Shown: in pieces, positions 7,429 to 14,041 of the stretch
Position numbering within the stretch: position 1 is the stretch's first letter
Layout: the number at the start of each line of letters is the position of its first letter
Source of the DNA: an uncultured Lachnospiraceae bacterium
Lineage (GTDB): Bacteria; Bacillota; Clostridia; Lachnospirales; Lachnospiraceae
Reading direction: 5' to 3'
Length of the DNA: 14,498 nt
Assembly: GCA_947594335.1 (NCBI GenBank)
Contig: CANQEC010000038.1
Location: forward strand, 1-14,498
The notes under the pieces: generated by a model
What the model was told of the DNA's origin: nothing
The model's database searches: none
What the model saw: the letters and a program-made list of their open reading frames with translations, nothing else
Translations under genes and position numbers: made by a program

Positions 7429-7502
7429 GATTCTGTTCCTTTCTTTCGCTTTGTTCAGGCACAGCCATCGTCAGCTGCCATCACCTGAAAATAATGGGCT
7501 TA

Positions 7503-7524
7503 TGAAAATGCCTGCTCATTTTCA
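7503..7524 (-). repeat. Inverted repeat overlapping the cbiT stop codon
   Basis: TGAAAATG (7503-7510) and CATTTTCA (7517-7524) form a perfect 8-base-pair stem with a 6-base loop. The stop codon of the upstream fusion gene (7524-7522) is part of it. The stem is AT-rich with no following U-run, so attenuation is only a weak possibility; an effect on mRNA processing between cbiT and cbiA is an alternative. Confidence 0.6.
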
Positions 7525-9237
7525 CTCCTGTCCTCCGAACGAAATAATGTAGACCGGATTCAGCGCGCCCATCATGTGATAGCGGCCAAGCACTCTTGAT
7601 TTCGCGATGCAGGCCTGTACGATATCGGCGTTTTCCGCCCCGATCTCAGGCAGCAGCTTCGTCACCTCGGAAATGCTCTCAAGCGCGATCGTGTTGATGA
7701 CGACGCGCACATTCGGATTCTTCTTTCGCAGCGCCTCCAGAATCTCCTTCATGTTTCCCGAACTTCCGCCGATGAATGCGTGCGTCGGCGCCGGCAGCTC
7801 CTCCATCGCCTGCGGCGCGGTTCCTTCCACGGACACGACATTTGAGACCTGCAGTTTCCTGCTGTTTTCGCGGATCAGCGCGATTCCCTCAGGATTTTTC
7901 TCGATCGCGTACACCGTTCCCGCTGTACAGAGCCTTGCGCACTCCACGGCAACCGATCCTGTTCCGGCGCCTACGTCATAGACGACGGAGTCCTGTGCGA
8001 GGCGCAGCTTCGCGACGGAGAGGATACGGATCTCCTCCTTCGTCATCGGCACCTTTCCGCGCACAAACGCTTCATCCGGCACGCCGGGTGAAACAACACA
8101 GGAAGCGTCCGCATTCTCGATCATCATGATATGAAGCCCCTTGGTTCCACAGTGCAGGAAATCCGCCGGAGTCCCGGCAGTTACCGTCTCCTCCGGGTAG
8201 GAAAGGTTTGTCCCGACCGTCACCCGGACCTGATCCAGTCCGACCTCTGTCAGCTCCAGGCAGAACCGTTCCACATCCCCGGCTCCGCTCACCAGCAGAA
8301 TAATCTTCGGATAACGGCGCACGCAGTTCAGCAGATTGATCTTTTTCCCGTGGGCGCTCAAGAGTTTTGCGTCCTGCCAGGCGGTCGGAATCTTCGAAGC
8401 GAAATACACGATCGAGGAAATCCCGCAGAAATACCGGACTTCCTCAGCCGGAAATGCCGCGGCGATCCCGCGGGCTCCGCTGTAAAAGCCGACATCCCCG
8501 GACATAAGAACTGCCGCACGGCGAAATTCCGGATGTGCCGCAAGGTAAGCCGCGATCTTCCTGCCTTCGTACTCCTCCACCCAGATGGGACCTTTCCTAT
8601 CGCCTGTTTGTTTCAGCGTACACCACATTTCGCGCGCGCTCTCAAGGATACGCTTCGCACCGAAGATAACCTCCGCCTCAAGGATCTCACGCGCCGCCTC
8701 ATGTGTCAGTGTGTCAGCCGAACCCATGCCGATGCCGATACAGCTGATCTGGCGGGAAAGAGCGGCCGGTTCCTGCCCCGTTTGCTCATACTCCGCCCGC
8801 TTGTCCTTTCCGATGAAAGTTTCCTTTCCGGATTTCTCCGGCAGGTTTCCGGACTCTGCCGCTGCCGGAACTGTTTTCGGAAACTGATTCAGCCCCGCGG
8901 CGGTCTCCGGACGCACCTCCTTTTTCGGAACTGCGCATTCCCCGGTTATCTCTCCCAGCCGCCTTACAAGCCCTTCCCAGTCATAGCCGGTCTCCTCCGG
9001 TCTGCGGATGATCACGCAGCGCACGCCGCATTTTTCTGCCGCCCGGAGCTTCTCCGAAAATCCTCCGGAAATGCCGGTATTTTTTGTGACAAGCCACGCG
9101 GCCTTCGTCTGCAGCAGCATCGCCTCATTCATTGCCTGTGAAAACGGTCCCTGCATCCCGCAGATCTGCTTTCCCTCAAGACCGAGCGCGCGGCAGGAGG
9201 CGATCACCTCCGCGGAGGGAAGGACGCGGGCAAACAA
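7522..9237 (-). CDS. cbiE/cbiT: CobK C-terminal half fused to CbiE and CbiT methyltransferases
   Basis: Three parts are seen, numbered from the first possible start (TTG 9237). Residues 1-98 are the C-terminal half of precorrin-6A reductase (RVLPSAEV, ICGMQGPFSQAMNEAM, LVTKNTGISGGFSEK). Residues 99-163 are a low-complexity linker. About 164-375 is CbiE, the C5-methyltransferase (IGIGMGSADTLT, LMSGDVGFYSGA, LLSAHGK). About 380-571 is CbiT, the C15-methyltransferase/C12-side-chain decarboxylase, with the SAM loop YDVGAGTGSVAVECA (420-434) and FIGGSSGNM. CobK similarity continues upstream of 9237 to about 9312, where the frame meets a stop at 9321-9319, so this is not an independent gene start: it is the 3' portion of a CobK-CbiE-CbiT fusion separated by a single-base frame change. 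As written, CbiE/CbiT synthesis would need reinitiation or frameshifting. Confidence 0.88.
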   Translation of the reverse strand: MFARVLPSAEVIASCRALGLEGKQICGMQGPFSQAMNEAMLLQTKAAWLVTKNTGISGGFSEKLRAAEKCGVRCVIIRRPEETGYDWEGLVRRLGEITGECAVPKKEVRPETAAGLNQFPKTVPAAAESGNLPEKSGKETFIGKDKRAEYEQTGQEPAALSRQISCIGIGMGSADTLTHEAAREILEAEVIFGAKRILESAREMWCTLKQTGDRKGPIWVEEYEGRKIAAYLAAHPEFRRAAVLMSGDVGFYSGARGIAAAFPAEEVRYFCGISSIVYFASKIPTAWQDAKLLSAHGKKINLLNCVRRYPKIILLVSGAGDVERFCLELTEVGLDQVRVTVGTNLSYPEETVTAGTPADFLHCGTKGLHIMMIENADASCVVSPGVPDEAFVRGKVPMTKEEIRILSVAKLRLAQDSVVYDVGAGTGSVAVECARLCTAGTVYAIEKNPEGIALIRENSRKLQVSNVVSVEGTAPQAMEELPAPTHAFIGGSSGNMKEILEALRKKNPNVRVVINTIALESISEVTKLLPEIGAENADIVQACIAKSRVLGRYHMMGALNPVYIISFGGQE

Positions 9238-9851
9238 TCGGCTTTTATCGGAAATTTCTCCTGTGAATACGGAAAGCTCCTTGCTCCCGGTTGTGAGGAA
9301 GATGACGCCGCCTGTTTTTCAAGATACCTGGCCGCCTCGCGGGCGGAGTCAACCCAGATATGCCCGCCATCCGCAGCCCTGTCGGAACTATTTTTCAAAA
9401 ACTGTTCCTTTCCGGTATCCGCCGGTTCTTTTTCCCGGGCGGCTCCGGCCTGGCCGCTTTCACACAGACTATCTCCGCCGCAAATGCCCAGGGCGCCGTC
9501 ATTTCCGGCCCCCGCCCGCAGATACCGCAGATATCTCATCTTCTCCCGCCTGCATGCCTCACGGATGTTTTTCGATACTTCCACCGCGTACGGATGCGTC
9601 GCGTCCACGACGGCCATGAAATTTTCTTTCTGAAAAAAGAGGCACATCTCTTCCACGTCCATACGTCCTTTATGTACAGTCAGATAATCCTGCTGCGTCA
9701 GAACCTCCTCCCCGTACTCCGTCGCCACACAGACTGTATGAGGGATCCTCTGTGAGACAAGATAATCGGAGACCTGGCGTCCCTCGATCGTTCCGCCGAA
9801 AACCAGAATTTCCGCTTTCTCCCCACGCCCTCTTTTTTCTAATTCGCACAT
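9204..9851 (-). pseudogene. cobK: Precorrin-6A reductase N-terminal fragment, frame broken
   Basis: CobK/CbiJ reduces (cobalt-)precorrin-6A with a nicotinamide cofactor. The fragment has the N-terminal nucleotide-binding motif LVFGGTIEGR (16-25) and the family signature VVDATHPYAVEVS (81-93). A hydrophilic extra segment lies at about 113-163. Real CobK sequence ends at Lys179 (YLEK). The following 36 residues (9314-9204) are out of frame, while the base minus-one frame continues as GGVIFLTTGSKELSVF, classic CobK. Adding one base at the A5 run (9319-9315), or a G just after it, restores a single protein of about 775 residues through CbiE and CbiT. The start overlaps the cbiH stop by 13 bases with AGAGGA upstream. 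It is either a real lesion or a homopolymer sequencing error. Confidence 0.85.
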
Positions 9852-10579
9852 ATCCTGTATCCTCTTGGTGTCACCATACGGCCCGCAATCTCTTTCGTCA
9901 TCGAGTTTCCGATAAACACGGTCGTAAACATATTGACCTGCGCCCCGCGCAGCTCTTCTAACGTATACAGCTTCGCTTCCTCGCCGTCGCGTCCGATGTT
10001 TTCAACCGTCCCGCAGATACGGTCCGCCGGAAGCACCGAGAGAAGGATGTCGCAGGCGCGCTTCAGATAATCCGGTCTGCCCTTGCTTGCCGGATTGTAC
10101 AGGCAGATGGAAAAATCCGCTTCCGCGGCAAGTCTCAGCCGCTTTTCGATCTTTTCCCACGGCGTCAGACGGTCGCTCAGACTGATCACTGCAAAATCAT
10201 GCGTCAACGGCGCTCCGAGCACAGCCCCGCCGCTTAAGGCTGCCGTGATCCCCGGTATCACTTTTACCTCCGTATCGGGATAATCTGCGCCGATCTCCAG
10301 CATCAGCCCGCTCATCCCGTAAACCCCCGCGTCGCCGCTGCAGACCATAGCGACCTTTTTTCCTTTTGCCGCCTCCTCGAAAACCATCTCGCAGCGCTTC
10401 GCCTCCTGCGTCATCGGAGTCGTCAGAAATTCCTTGTCCGGATAAACGTCCCGCAGCAGATTCACATACACAGTGTAACCGACGATCGTATCACAGTCCC
10501 TCAGGATCTGATCCGCCTCGCGGCACATCAGTCCGGCGTCTCCCGGTCCCATTCCGATCACATATACTTTATTTTTCAA
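9839..10579 (-). CDS. cbiH: Cobalt-factor III / precorrin-3B C17-methyltransferase
   Basis: This enzyme methylates C17 and drives ring contraction in corrin synthesis (CbiH in the anaerobic route, CobJ in the aerobic one). The 246-residue protein has the tetrapyrrole methyltransferase fold: GMGPGDAG (9-16), CSGDAGVYGM (80-89), PGITAA (109-114), the CbiH/CobJ-specific APLTHDFAVISLSDRLTPW (123-141) and LYNPASKGRP. A GTG at 10588 is in frame but lies one base from GGAG. I prefer TTG 10579, which is 8 bases from the GGAG and gives an N-terminus MKNKVYVIGMG that fits the family. It overlaps the end of cbiG by 11 bases and cobK by 13, so translational coupling is likely. No insertion is seen in this enzyme, unlike its neighbours. 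Confidence 0.93.
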   Translation of the reverse strand: MKNKVYVIGMGPGDAGLMCREADQILRDCDTIVGYTVYVNLLRDVYPDKEFLTTPMTQEAKRCEMVFEEAAKGKKVAMVCSGDAGVYGMSGLMLEIGADYPDTEVKVIPGITAALSGGAVLGAPLTHDFAVISLSDRLTPWEKIEKRLRLAAEADFSICLYNPASKGRPDYLKRACDILLSVLPADRICGTVENIGRDGEEAKLYTLEELRGAQVNMFTTVFIGNSMTKEIAGRMVTPRGYRICAN

Positions 10580-11876
10580 AACGCACACTCCAATCCCGGA
10601 CCGCGACCGCAGCGGTCACGCCGTTTCCTGCATATTTTTTCTGTATCAGCCGTCCGCCTGCGCCTGCCATGCGCAGCGCGGCCCTCTCGCAGACATTGTC
10701 CACGCCTGTCGTTTTGCGGACAAACTCTGAGGAAGAAAAATCACCTGGTACCTCCAGCAGTTCCTCCGCAGTATACGTCTCAAGCTTCAGCCCATGCCGC
10801 TCACAAAATGCCAGAAGTCCCTGTTCCTCTTTTTTCAGATCAATCGTGGCGGCTGCGAAAATCTGATCCATGGAAACCTCTGCCTGCGCGAGCGCACGCG
10901 AAACCTCAGCTTCAATCTCTCCTTCTGTTTTCCCCCGACGGCAGCCGATGCCAAGAACATGGCTTTTGGGTATCAGATGGAGAATCACCTGATCAAAATC
11001 CTTTGGAAGTCTGCCGCAGATACAGATCAGATATCGGGGACAGTCTTTTTCAATCCCTGAACCGGGCTCCGCAATCTCTGTCTCGCCTTTCCCCTTAAAC
11101 TCTGCTCCACACTTTTTTCGATTGTTCTCCTGAATAATCCGAAGTTCCAAAGGCGCCGTTCCCTCGATCCTGCCTTCGCAATAAAGTCCGACCGGCTCGC
11201 CGCGCAAAATCGCGGCTGAGATCTCCTTCGCCGCCTTCATGCTTTCGATTTTCAGATGGTTGTCTTTCGCAAAGACATCCACCGCAAATTTTCCGTTCAC
11301 ATCCGTCGCTGTCGTGATGACAGGGACGGCGCCGATCATCTCTGCGACAGCAAGCGCCAGACGGTTAGCTCCTCCGATATGCCCGGAGAGCAATGAGATC
11401 ACATACTGTCCTGCCTCATCAATCACAAGCACCGCCGGATCCGTCGTCTTGCTTTTCAGAAACGGAGCGATTGTGCGCACCGCAATGCCGGCCGCACCGA
11501 CAAAAATAATCCCGTCGCTGTGCGACTCAAACTGCGCGCGGCACCAGTCCTTCAGGCCTCTTTCATACATCCGGATCTCATATGCCGGCCTGCACAGATC
11601 ATCCGCAGGGCAGCTTCCCGGCTCCGTCTTCTGCCGCAGACCAGTCACAGTCTGCCCTTCCGCCTCTGGCTTCTGCCGCAGGCCAGTCACAGTCTGCCCT
11701 TCCGCCTCTGGCTTCTGCTGCAGACCGTCCGCAGTCTGCTCCCCCGGCTCCGTTTTCTGCTGCAGTTCATCCGCAGTCTGCTCCCCCAGATCCGCCTTCT
11801 GCCGCAGACCATTCGCGATCCGGTCTGCCAGTTCCCTCCCGCGCGCTGTGAACGCGGCGATTCCAATCCTTTTCAT
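10569..11876 (-). CDS. cbiG: Cobalt-precorrin-5A hydrolase CbiG with repeat insertion
   Basis: CbiG opens the lactone ring of cobalt-precorrin-5A and releases the two-carbon unit as acetaldehyde; it is a marker of the anaerobic pathway. Recognised segments are MKRIGIAAFTARGRELA (1-17), YERGLKDW (104-111), IIFVGAAGIAVRTIAPFLKS (123-142), VISLLSGHIGGAN (159-171), ITTATDVNGKFAVD (187-200) and the C-terminal domain LGIGCRRGK (308-316). The 435-residue length exceeds the usual ~350 because five 14-residue tandem repeats (24-93) sit between the first helix and second strand, and a charged stretch occurs near 250-278. I chose ATG 11876 over an upstream in-frame codon at 11909: GGAG lies 7 bases before it and the family starts here. 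It follows cbiF by 59 bases. Confidence 0.93.
   Translation of the reverse strand: MKRIGIAAFTARGRELADRIANGLRQKADLGEQTADELQQKTEPGEQTADGLQQKPEAEGQTVTGLRQKPEAEGQTVTGLRQKTEPGSCPADDLCRPAYEIRMYERGLKDWCRAQFESHSDGIIFVGAAGIAVRTIAPFLKSKTTDPAVLVIDEAGQYVISLLSGHIGGANRLALAVAEMIGAVPVITTATDVNGKFAVDVFAKDNHLKIESMKAAKEISAAILRGEPVGLYCEGRIEGTAPLELRIIQENNRKKCGAEFKGKGETEIAEPGSGIEKDCPRYLICICGRLPKDFDQVILHLIPKSHVLGIGCRRGKTEGEIEAEVSRALAQAEVSMDQIFAAATIDLKKEEQGLLAFCERHGLKLETYTAEELLEVPGDFSSSEFVRKTTGVDNVCERAALRMAGAGGRLIQKKYAGNGVTAAVAVRDWSVRFEK
11598..11807 (-). repeat. Five 42-base (14-residue) tandem repeats inside cbiG
   Basis: Units of the form L(R/Q)QKPEAEGQTVTG run head to tail over residues 24-93 of CbiG. The third and fourth units match at 40 of 42 bases, indicating recent duplication; the outer units are diverged. 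The period is two heptads, but Pro and Gly in each unit argue against a coiled coil. Confidence 0.93.
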
Positions 11877-11935
11877 CACAATTCTCCATCCCATCCACGG
11901 CCGCAGCATCCGAAGGCAGACTGCGGCCCGCCGGT

Positions 11936-12703
11936 TTACTCTCCCGTCTGCGACGCCTTGCGGAACTCTGTCGTAAACGCCGGATGATAAAGCTCCGAGC
12001 GGTTGTAGCCCGTCTGCGCCACCGTGTCCCCGACGATGATCAGCGCTGTTTTTGTGATATTATGTTTCTTCGCGCACGCTTCGAGCTCCGCCACCGTGCA
12101 GATATAGCTGCGCTCATCCGGCCAGGTCGCCTTATAGACGATCGCCGCCGGCGTATCCGCCCGGTAACCTCCCGCCATCAGCTGTTCGCTCAGCTTCCCA
12201 AGCATGCCGGTGCTGAGGAAGATCACCATTGTCGATCCGTGGGCGGCAAGCTTTGCAATCTCCTCCCTTTCCGGCACCGGCGTCCTTCCGGCCATCCTTG
12301 TGATGATCACCGTCTGGGAAATTCCCGGAAGCGTGTATTCCATATTCAGGGCCGACGCCGCACCGCAGAAAGCGCTGACGCCCGGGCAGTAATCGTAGAG
12401 GATCCCTTCTTTGTCAAGCAGATCCATCTGCTCGCGGATCGCTCCGTACACGCATGGGTCTCCGGTATGAAGGCGAACCGTCGCAAGTCCTTTCGCTTCC
12501 GCTTCCTTCATCACTCCGAAAACTTCCTCCAGCGTCATCTTCGCGCTGTCATAGACGACACACTCCGGTTTTTTGCAGTTCAAAAGCTCCGGATTCACAA
12601 GGGAACCCGCATAGATAATGACATCCGCCTCGGAAAGCAGCCTGCTGCCGCGCACCGTGATCAGATCGGCCGCCCCGCTGCCCGCGCCAACAAAATGAAT
12701 CAT
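11936..12703 (-). CDS. cbiF: Cobalt-precorrin-4 / precorrin-4 C11-methyltransferase
   Basis: CbiF (CobM) methylates C11, the step before CbiG. The 255-residue protein carries the methyltransferase motifs FVGAGSGAADLITVRG (4-19, a variant of the commoner GPGDP form), YAGSLVNPELL (31-41), HTGDPCVYGA (79-88), PGVSAF (107-112), and IITRMAGRTPVPE, which is specific to the CobM/CbiF group. The start ATG (12703-12701) overlaps the cbiL stop as ATGA, a sign of tight translational coupling, and GGAGG lies just upstream inside cbiL. Normal length, no insertion. Confidence 0.95.
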   Translation of the reverse strand: MIHFVGAGSGAADLITVRGSRLLSEADVIIYAGSLVNPELLNCKKPECVVYDSAKMTLEEVFGVMKEAEAKGLATVRLHTGDPCVYGAIREQMDLLDKEGILYDYCPGVSAFCGAASALNMEYTLPGISQTVIITRMAGRTPVPEREEIAKLAAHGSTMVIFLSTGMLGKLSEQLMAGGYRADTPAAIVYKATWPDERSYICTVAELEACAKKHNITKTALIIVGDTVAQTGYNRSELYHPAFTTEFRKASQTGE

Positions 12704-13392
12704 TTTTTGCCCTCCTTCGCAATGATTAGGGAATAGTATCCGGAGCTGTCCGGAATCTCGTCCACACCGTGATAGATCTTTTCATTCTCCATCCCGCAGT
12801 TCTCCACCATGACGACCTCTCTGCCGCTTTTTCGCAGCATCTCCTTTACCTGATCCATCTTCTTCCCCGATTTCATCAGCACATAATTGCCCGGGAGGTC
12901 AAACCCGTTACCCAGTTTATGAACAGCAGGAAGTACATGCAGCTGTTCATTCCACTCCACAAGCGAAGTTCCGGTCCTCGCAGCCGCCGCACAGAACGAT
13001 GTGATGCCGCTGACCAGTTCTGTCTGAAATCCATGCGCCGCGACACGTTTCTGCACATAGAGATACGTCGAGTAGATCGTCGGATCGCCAAGCGTCAGGA
13101 ACACTACGTTCTTTCCCTGCGCCAGATATCCTTCCAGAAGCTCTGCCGCCTGGTCGTGGCTGCTCTCCATCTTCTGCCGGTCATGCGTCATCGGCATGTC
13201 AACCGGCACAAGCTCCTTGTCCGCAAGCTCCGAAACGGCCTGCGCCGCGATCCGGTAAGCCACCGTTTCCCTGGCGTCACTTCCCGGCACCGCGATCACC
13301 TCGTTTTCCCGGATCAGGCGCACTGCCTTGAGCGTCATCAGCTCCGGATCTCCCGGACCGACTCCGACGCCGTATAAAATCCCTGTCTTCAC
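12700..13392 (-). CDS. cbiL: Cobalt-factor II / precorrin-2 C20-methyltransferase
   Basis: CbiL (CobI) methylates C20 and commits the metallated tetrapyrrole to corrin synthesis; here it is the first gene of the corrin operon. The 230-residue protein shows YGVGVGPGDPELMTLKA (7-23), VPVDMPMTHDR (62-72), LTLGDPTIYSTY (99-110) and SGITSFCAAAARTGTSL. The start is GTG 13392, supported by AAGGAG 7 bases upstream; no ATG fits. It follows a 122-base gap that contains a large nested inverted repeat but no recognisable cobalamin riboswitch core or clear promoter. Confidence 0.95.
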   Translation of the reverse strand: MKTGILYGVGVGPGDPELMTLKAVRLIRENEVIAVPGSDARETVAYRIAAQAVSELADKELVPVDMPMTHDRQKMESSHDQAAELLEGYLAQGKNVVFLTLGDPTIYSTYLYVQKRVAAHGFQTELVSGITSFCAAAARTGTSLVEWNEQLHVLPAVHKLGNGFDLPGNYVLMKSGKKMDQVKEMLRKSGREVVMVENCGMENEKIYHGVDEIPDSSGYYSLIIAKEGKK

Positions 13393-13423
13393 TTTTCTTC
13401 TCCTTCCCTTTTGGCACCTTTTT

Positions 13424-13521
13424 ACAGTAAGATCCCTGCACGTCAGAATTCCCTCCCTATCAGAGCCAGAAGCTCTCCCCGTGGGAACGGACGTACAGGG
13501 ATCTCCCTTTGCAGTTACTGT
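13424..13521 (-). repeat. Large nested inverted repeat in the cbiL leader region
   Basis: A 15-base-pair stem joins 13430-13444 with 13490-13504. The single non-Watson-Crick position is a G-U pair in minus-strand RNA but would be a C-A mismatch in plus-strand RNA. Inside it TTCCC/GGGAA (13449-13453 with 13483-13487) and AGAGC/GCTCT (13462-13466 with 13472-13476) stack as further stems. Outside it ACAGTA/TACTGT (13424-13429 with 13516-13521) closes the fold after an 11-base bulge and overlaps the upstream gene's stop codon. The cbiL ribosome binding site lies about 20 bases beyond. There is no trailing U-run, so it is not a plain terminator. Confidence 0.75.
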
Positions 13522-13952
13522 CTGTAATAATATTCTATCCCGTCATCCGGCAGGAAATAGGTACGGATATAATCGTCCCCGGAGAGGATGACAAACTCGT
13601 TCGTCGATTCAAGATAATAGACGTCATCCCCGTCCTCCTTTTCAAGCTTGTGCAGCGCTTCATCCGAAGTGATCACCTGATTTGCTCCGATCAGATAATC
13701 CTCGGGCGTCTCGTATCCCATTTCGACTCCGTGCTTTTCAAAATGGTCCTCAAACTGCTTCTGCGTACGGAACGTATAAATAACCTCCGCATCGTCCAAA
13801 TCCTGCTGTACCGCGGCGCTGTTTATACCGGGGGATGCCGTCCCCTGATCCGGTCCGGACGCGGGAAGCTGCCCGGTAAACAGCATATAGACGAACAGGA
13901 TCACAAGCAGCAGCGTACTTCCAAACAGCCCTTTTTTCGACCCTTTTTTCAT
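13515..13952 (-). CDS. Membrane-anchored small protein with possible BECR-nuclease-like domain
   Basis: The 145-residue protein has a Lys-rich N-terminus, one hydrophobic segment (about 9-27) without a lipobox cysteine, a flexible Pro/Gly/Ser linker (28-50) and a C-terminal domain (57-145). That domain reads FEDHFEKHGVEMGY (67-80), EDGDDVYYLESTNEFVILS (106-124), then IRTYFLPDDG (129-138) and ends YYYRQ. The ordered His, Glu/Phe and RTYF motifs resemble small domains of the Barnase-EndoU-ColicinE5/D-RelE (BECR) group seen in Firmicutes; this is recall-based and tentative. Topology would place the domain outside the membrane. GGGAG lies 8 bases before ATG 13952. It lies between the flavoprotein and the corrin operon, with no adjacent immunity-like gene, so a toxin role is not shown. 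Confidence 0.82.
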   Translation of the reverse strand: MKKGSKKGLFGSTLLLVILFVYMLFTGQLPASGPDQGTASPGINSAAVQQDLDDAEVIYTFRTQKQFEDHFEKHGVEMGYETPEDYLIGANQVITSDEALHKLEKEDGDDVYYLESTNEFVILSGDDYIRTYFLPDDGIEYYYRQ

Positions 13953-13975
13953 ACGTGACTCTCCCGCGCCGCCGT

Positions 13976-14041
13976 CTATTCAGATTTCGTGAACTGGTCG
14001 GCGCCCACTCCGCAGATCGGACACTTGAAGTCGGCCGGAAT
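13976..14041 (-). pseudogene. Severed C-terminal half of a rubredoxin domain
   Basis: Directly after the in-frame TAA (14044-14042) the same frame continues for 21 residues, IPADFKCPICGVGADQFTKSE by composition (written here only as its motif: second cysteine pair CPICG followed by the usual G-x-DQF end), and closes with TAG at 13978-13976. Together with the preceding CNVCGYVYEGE it would make a complete rubredoxin. A single-base change of TAA to GAA would restore the common Glu at this position. Confidence 0.85.

Noticed and set aside
8131..9141. 336-codon open frame on the plus strand
   Set aside because: Antisense to CobK/CbiE coding sequence, no recognisable domain, Arg/Cys/His-rich; a shadow frame.
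9300..9330. Programmed minus-one frameshift signal in cobK
   Set aside because: The only run is A5, read GAA AAA CAG in the zero frame, which does not form an X XXY YYZ heptamer; no clear Shine-Dalgarno stimulator or pseudoknot was recognised. An indel or sequence error is simpler.
13392..13422. GGTGCC followed by AAAAGGGAA just before cbiL, reminiscent of the 5' part of an AdoCbl riboswitch
   Set aside because: The two boxes are directly adjacent, the rest of the aptamer and the GCCACTG-type core are absent, and the coding region begins at once. Probably chance plus the ribosome binding site.
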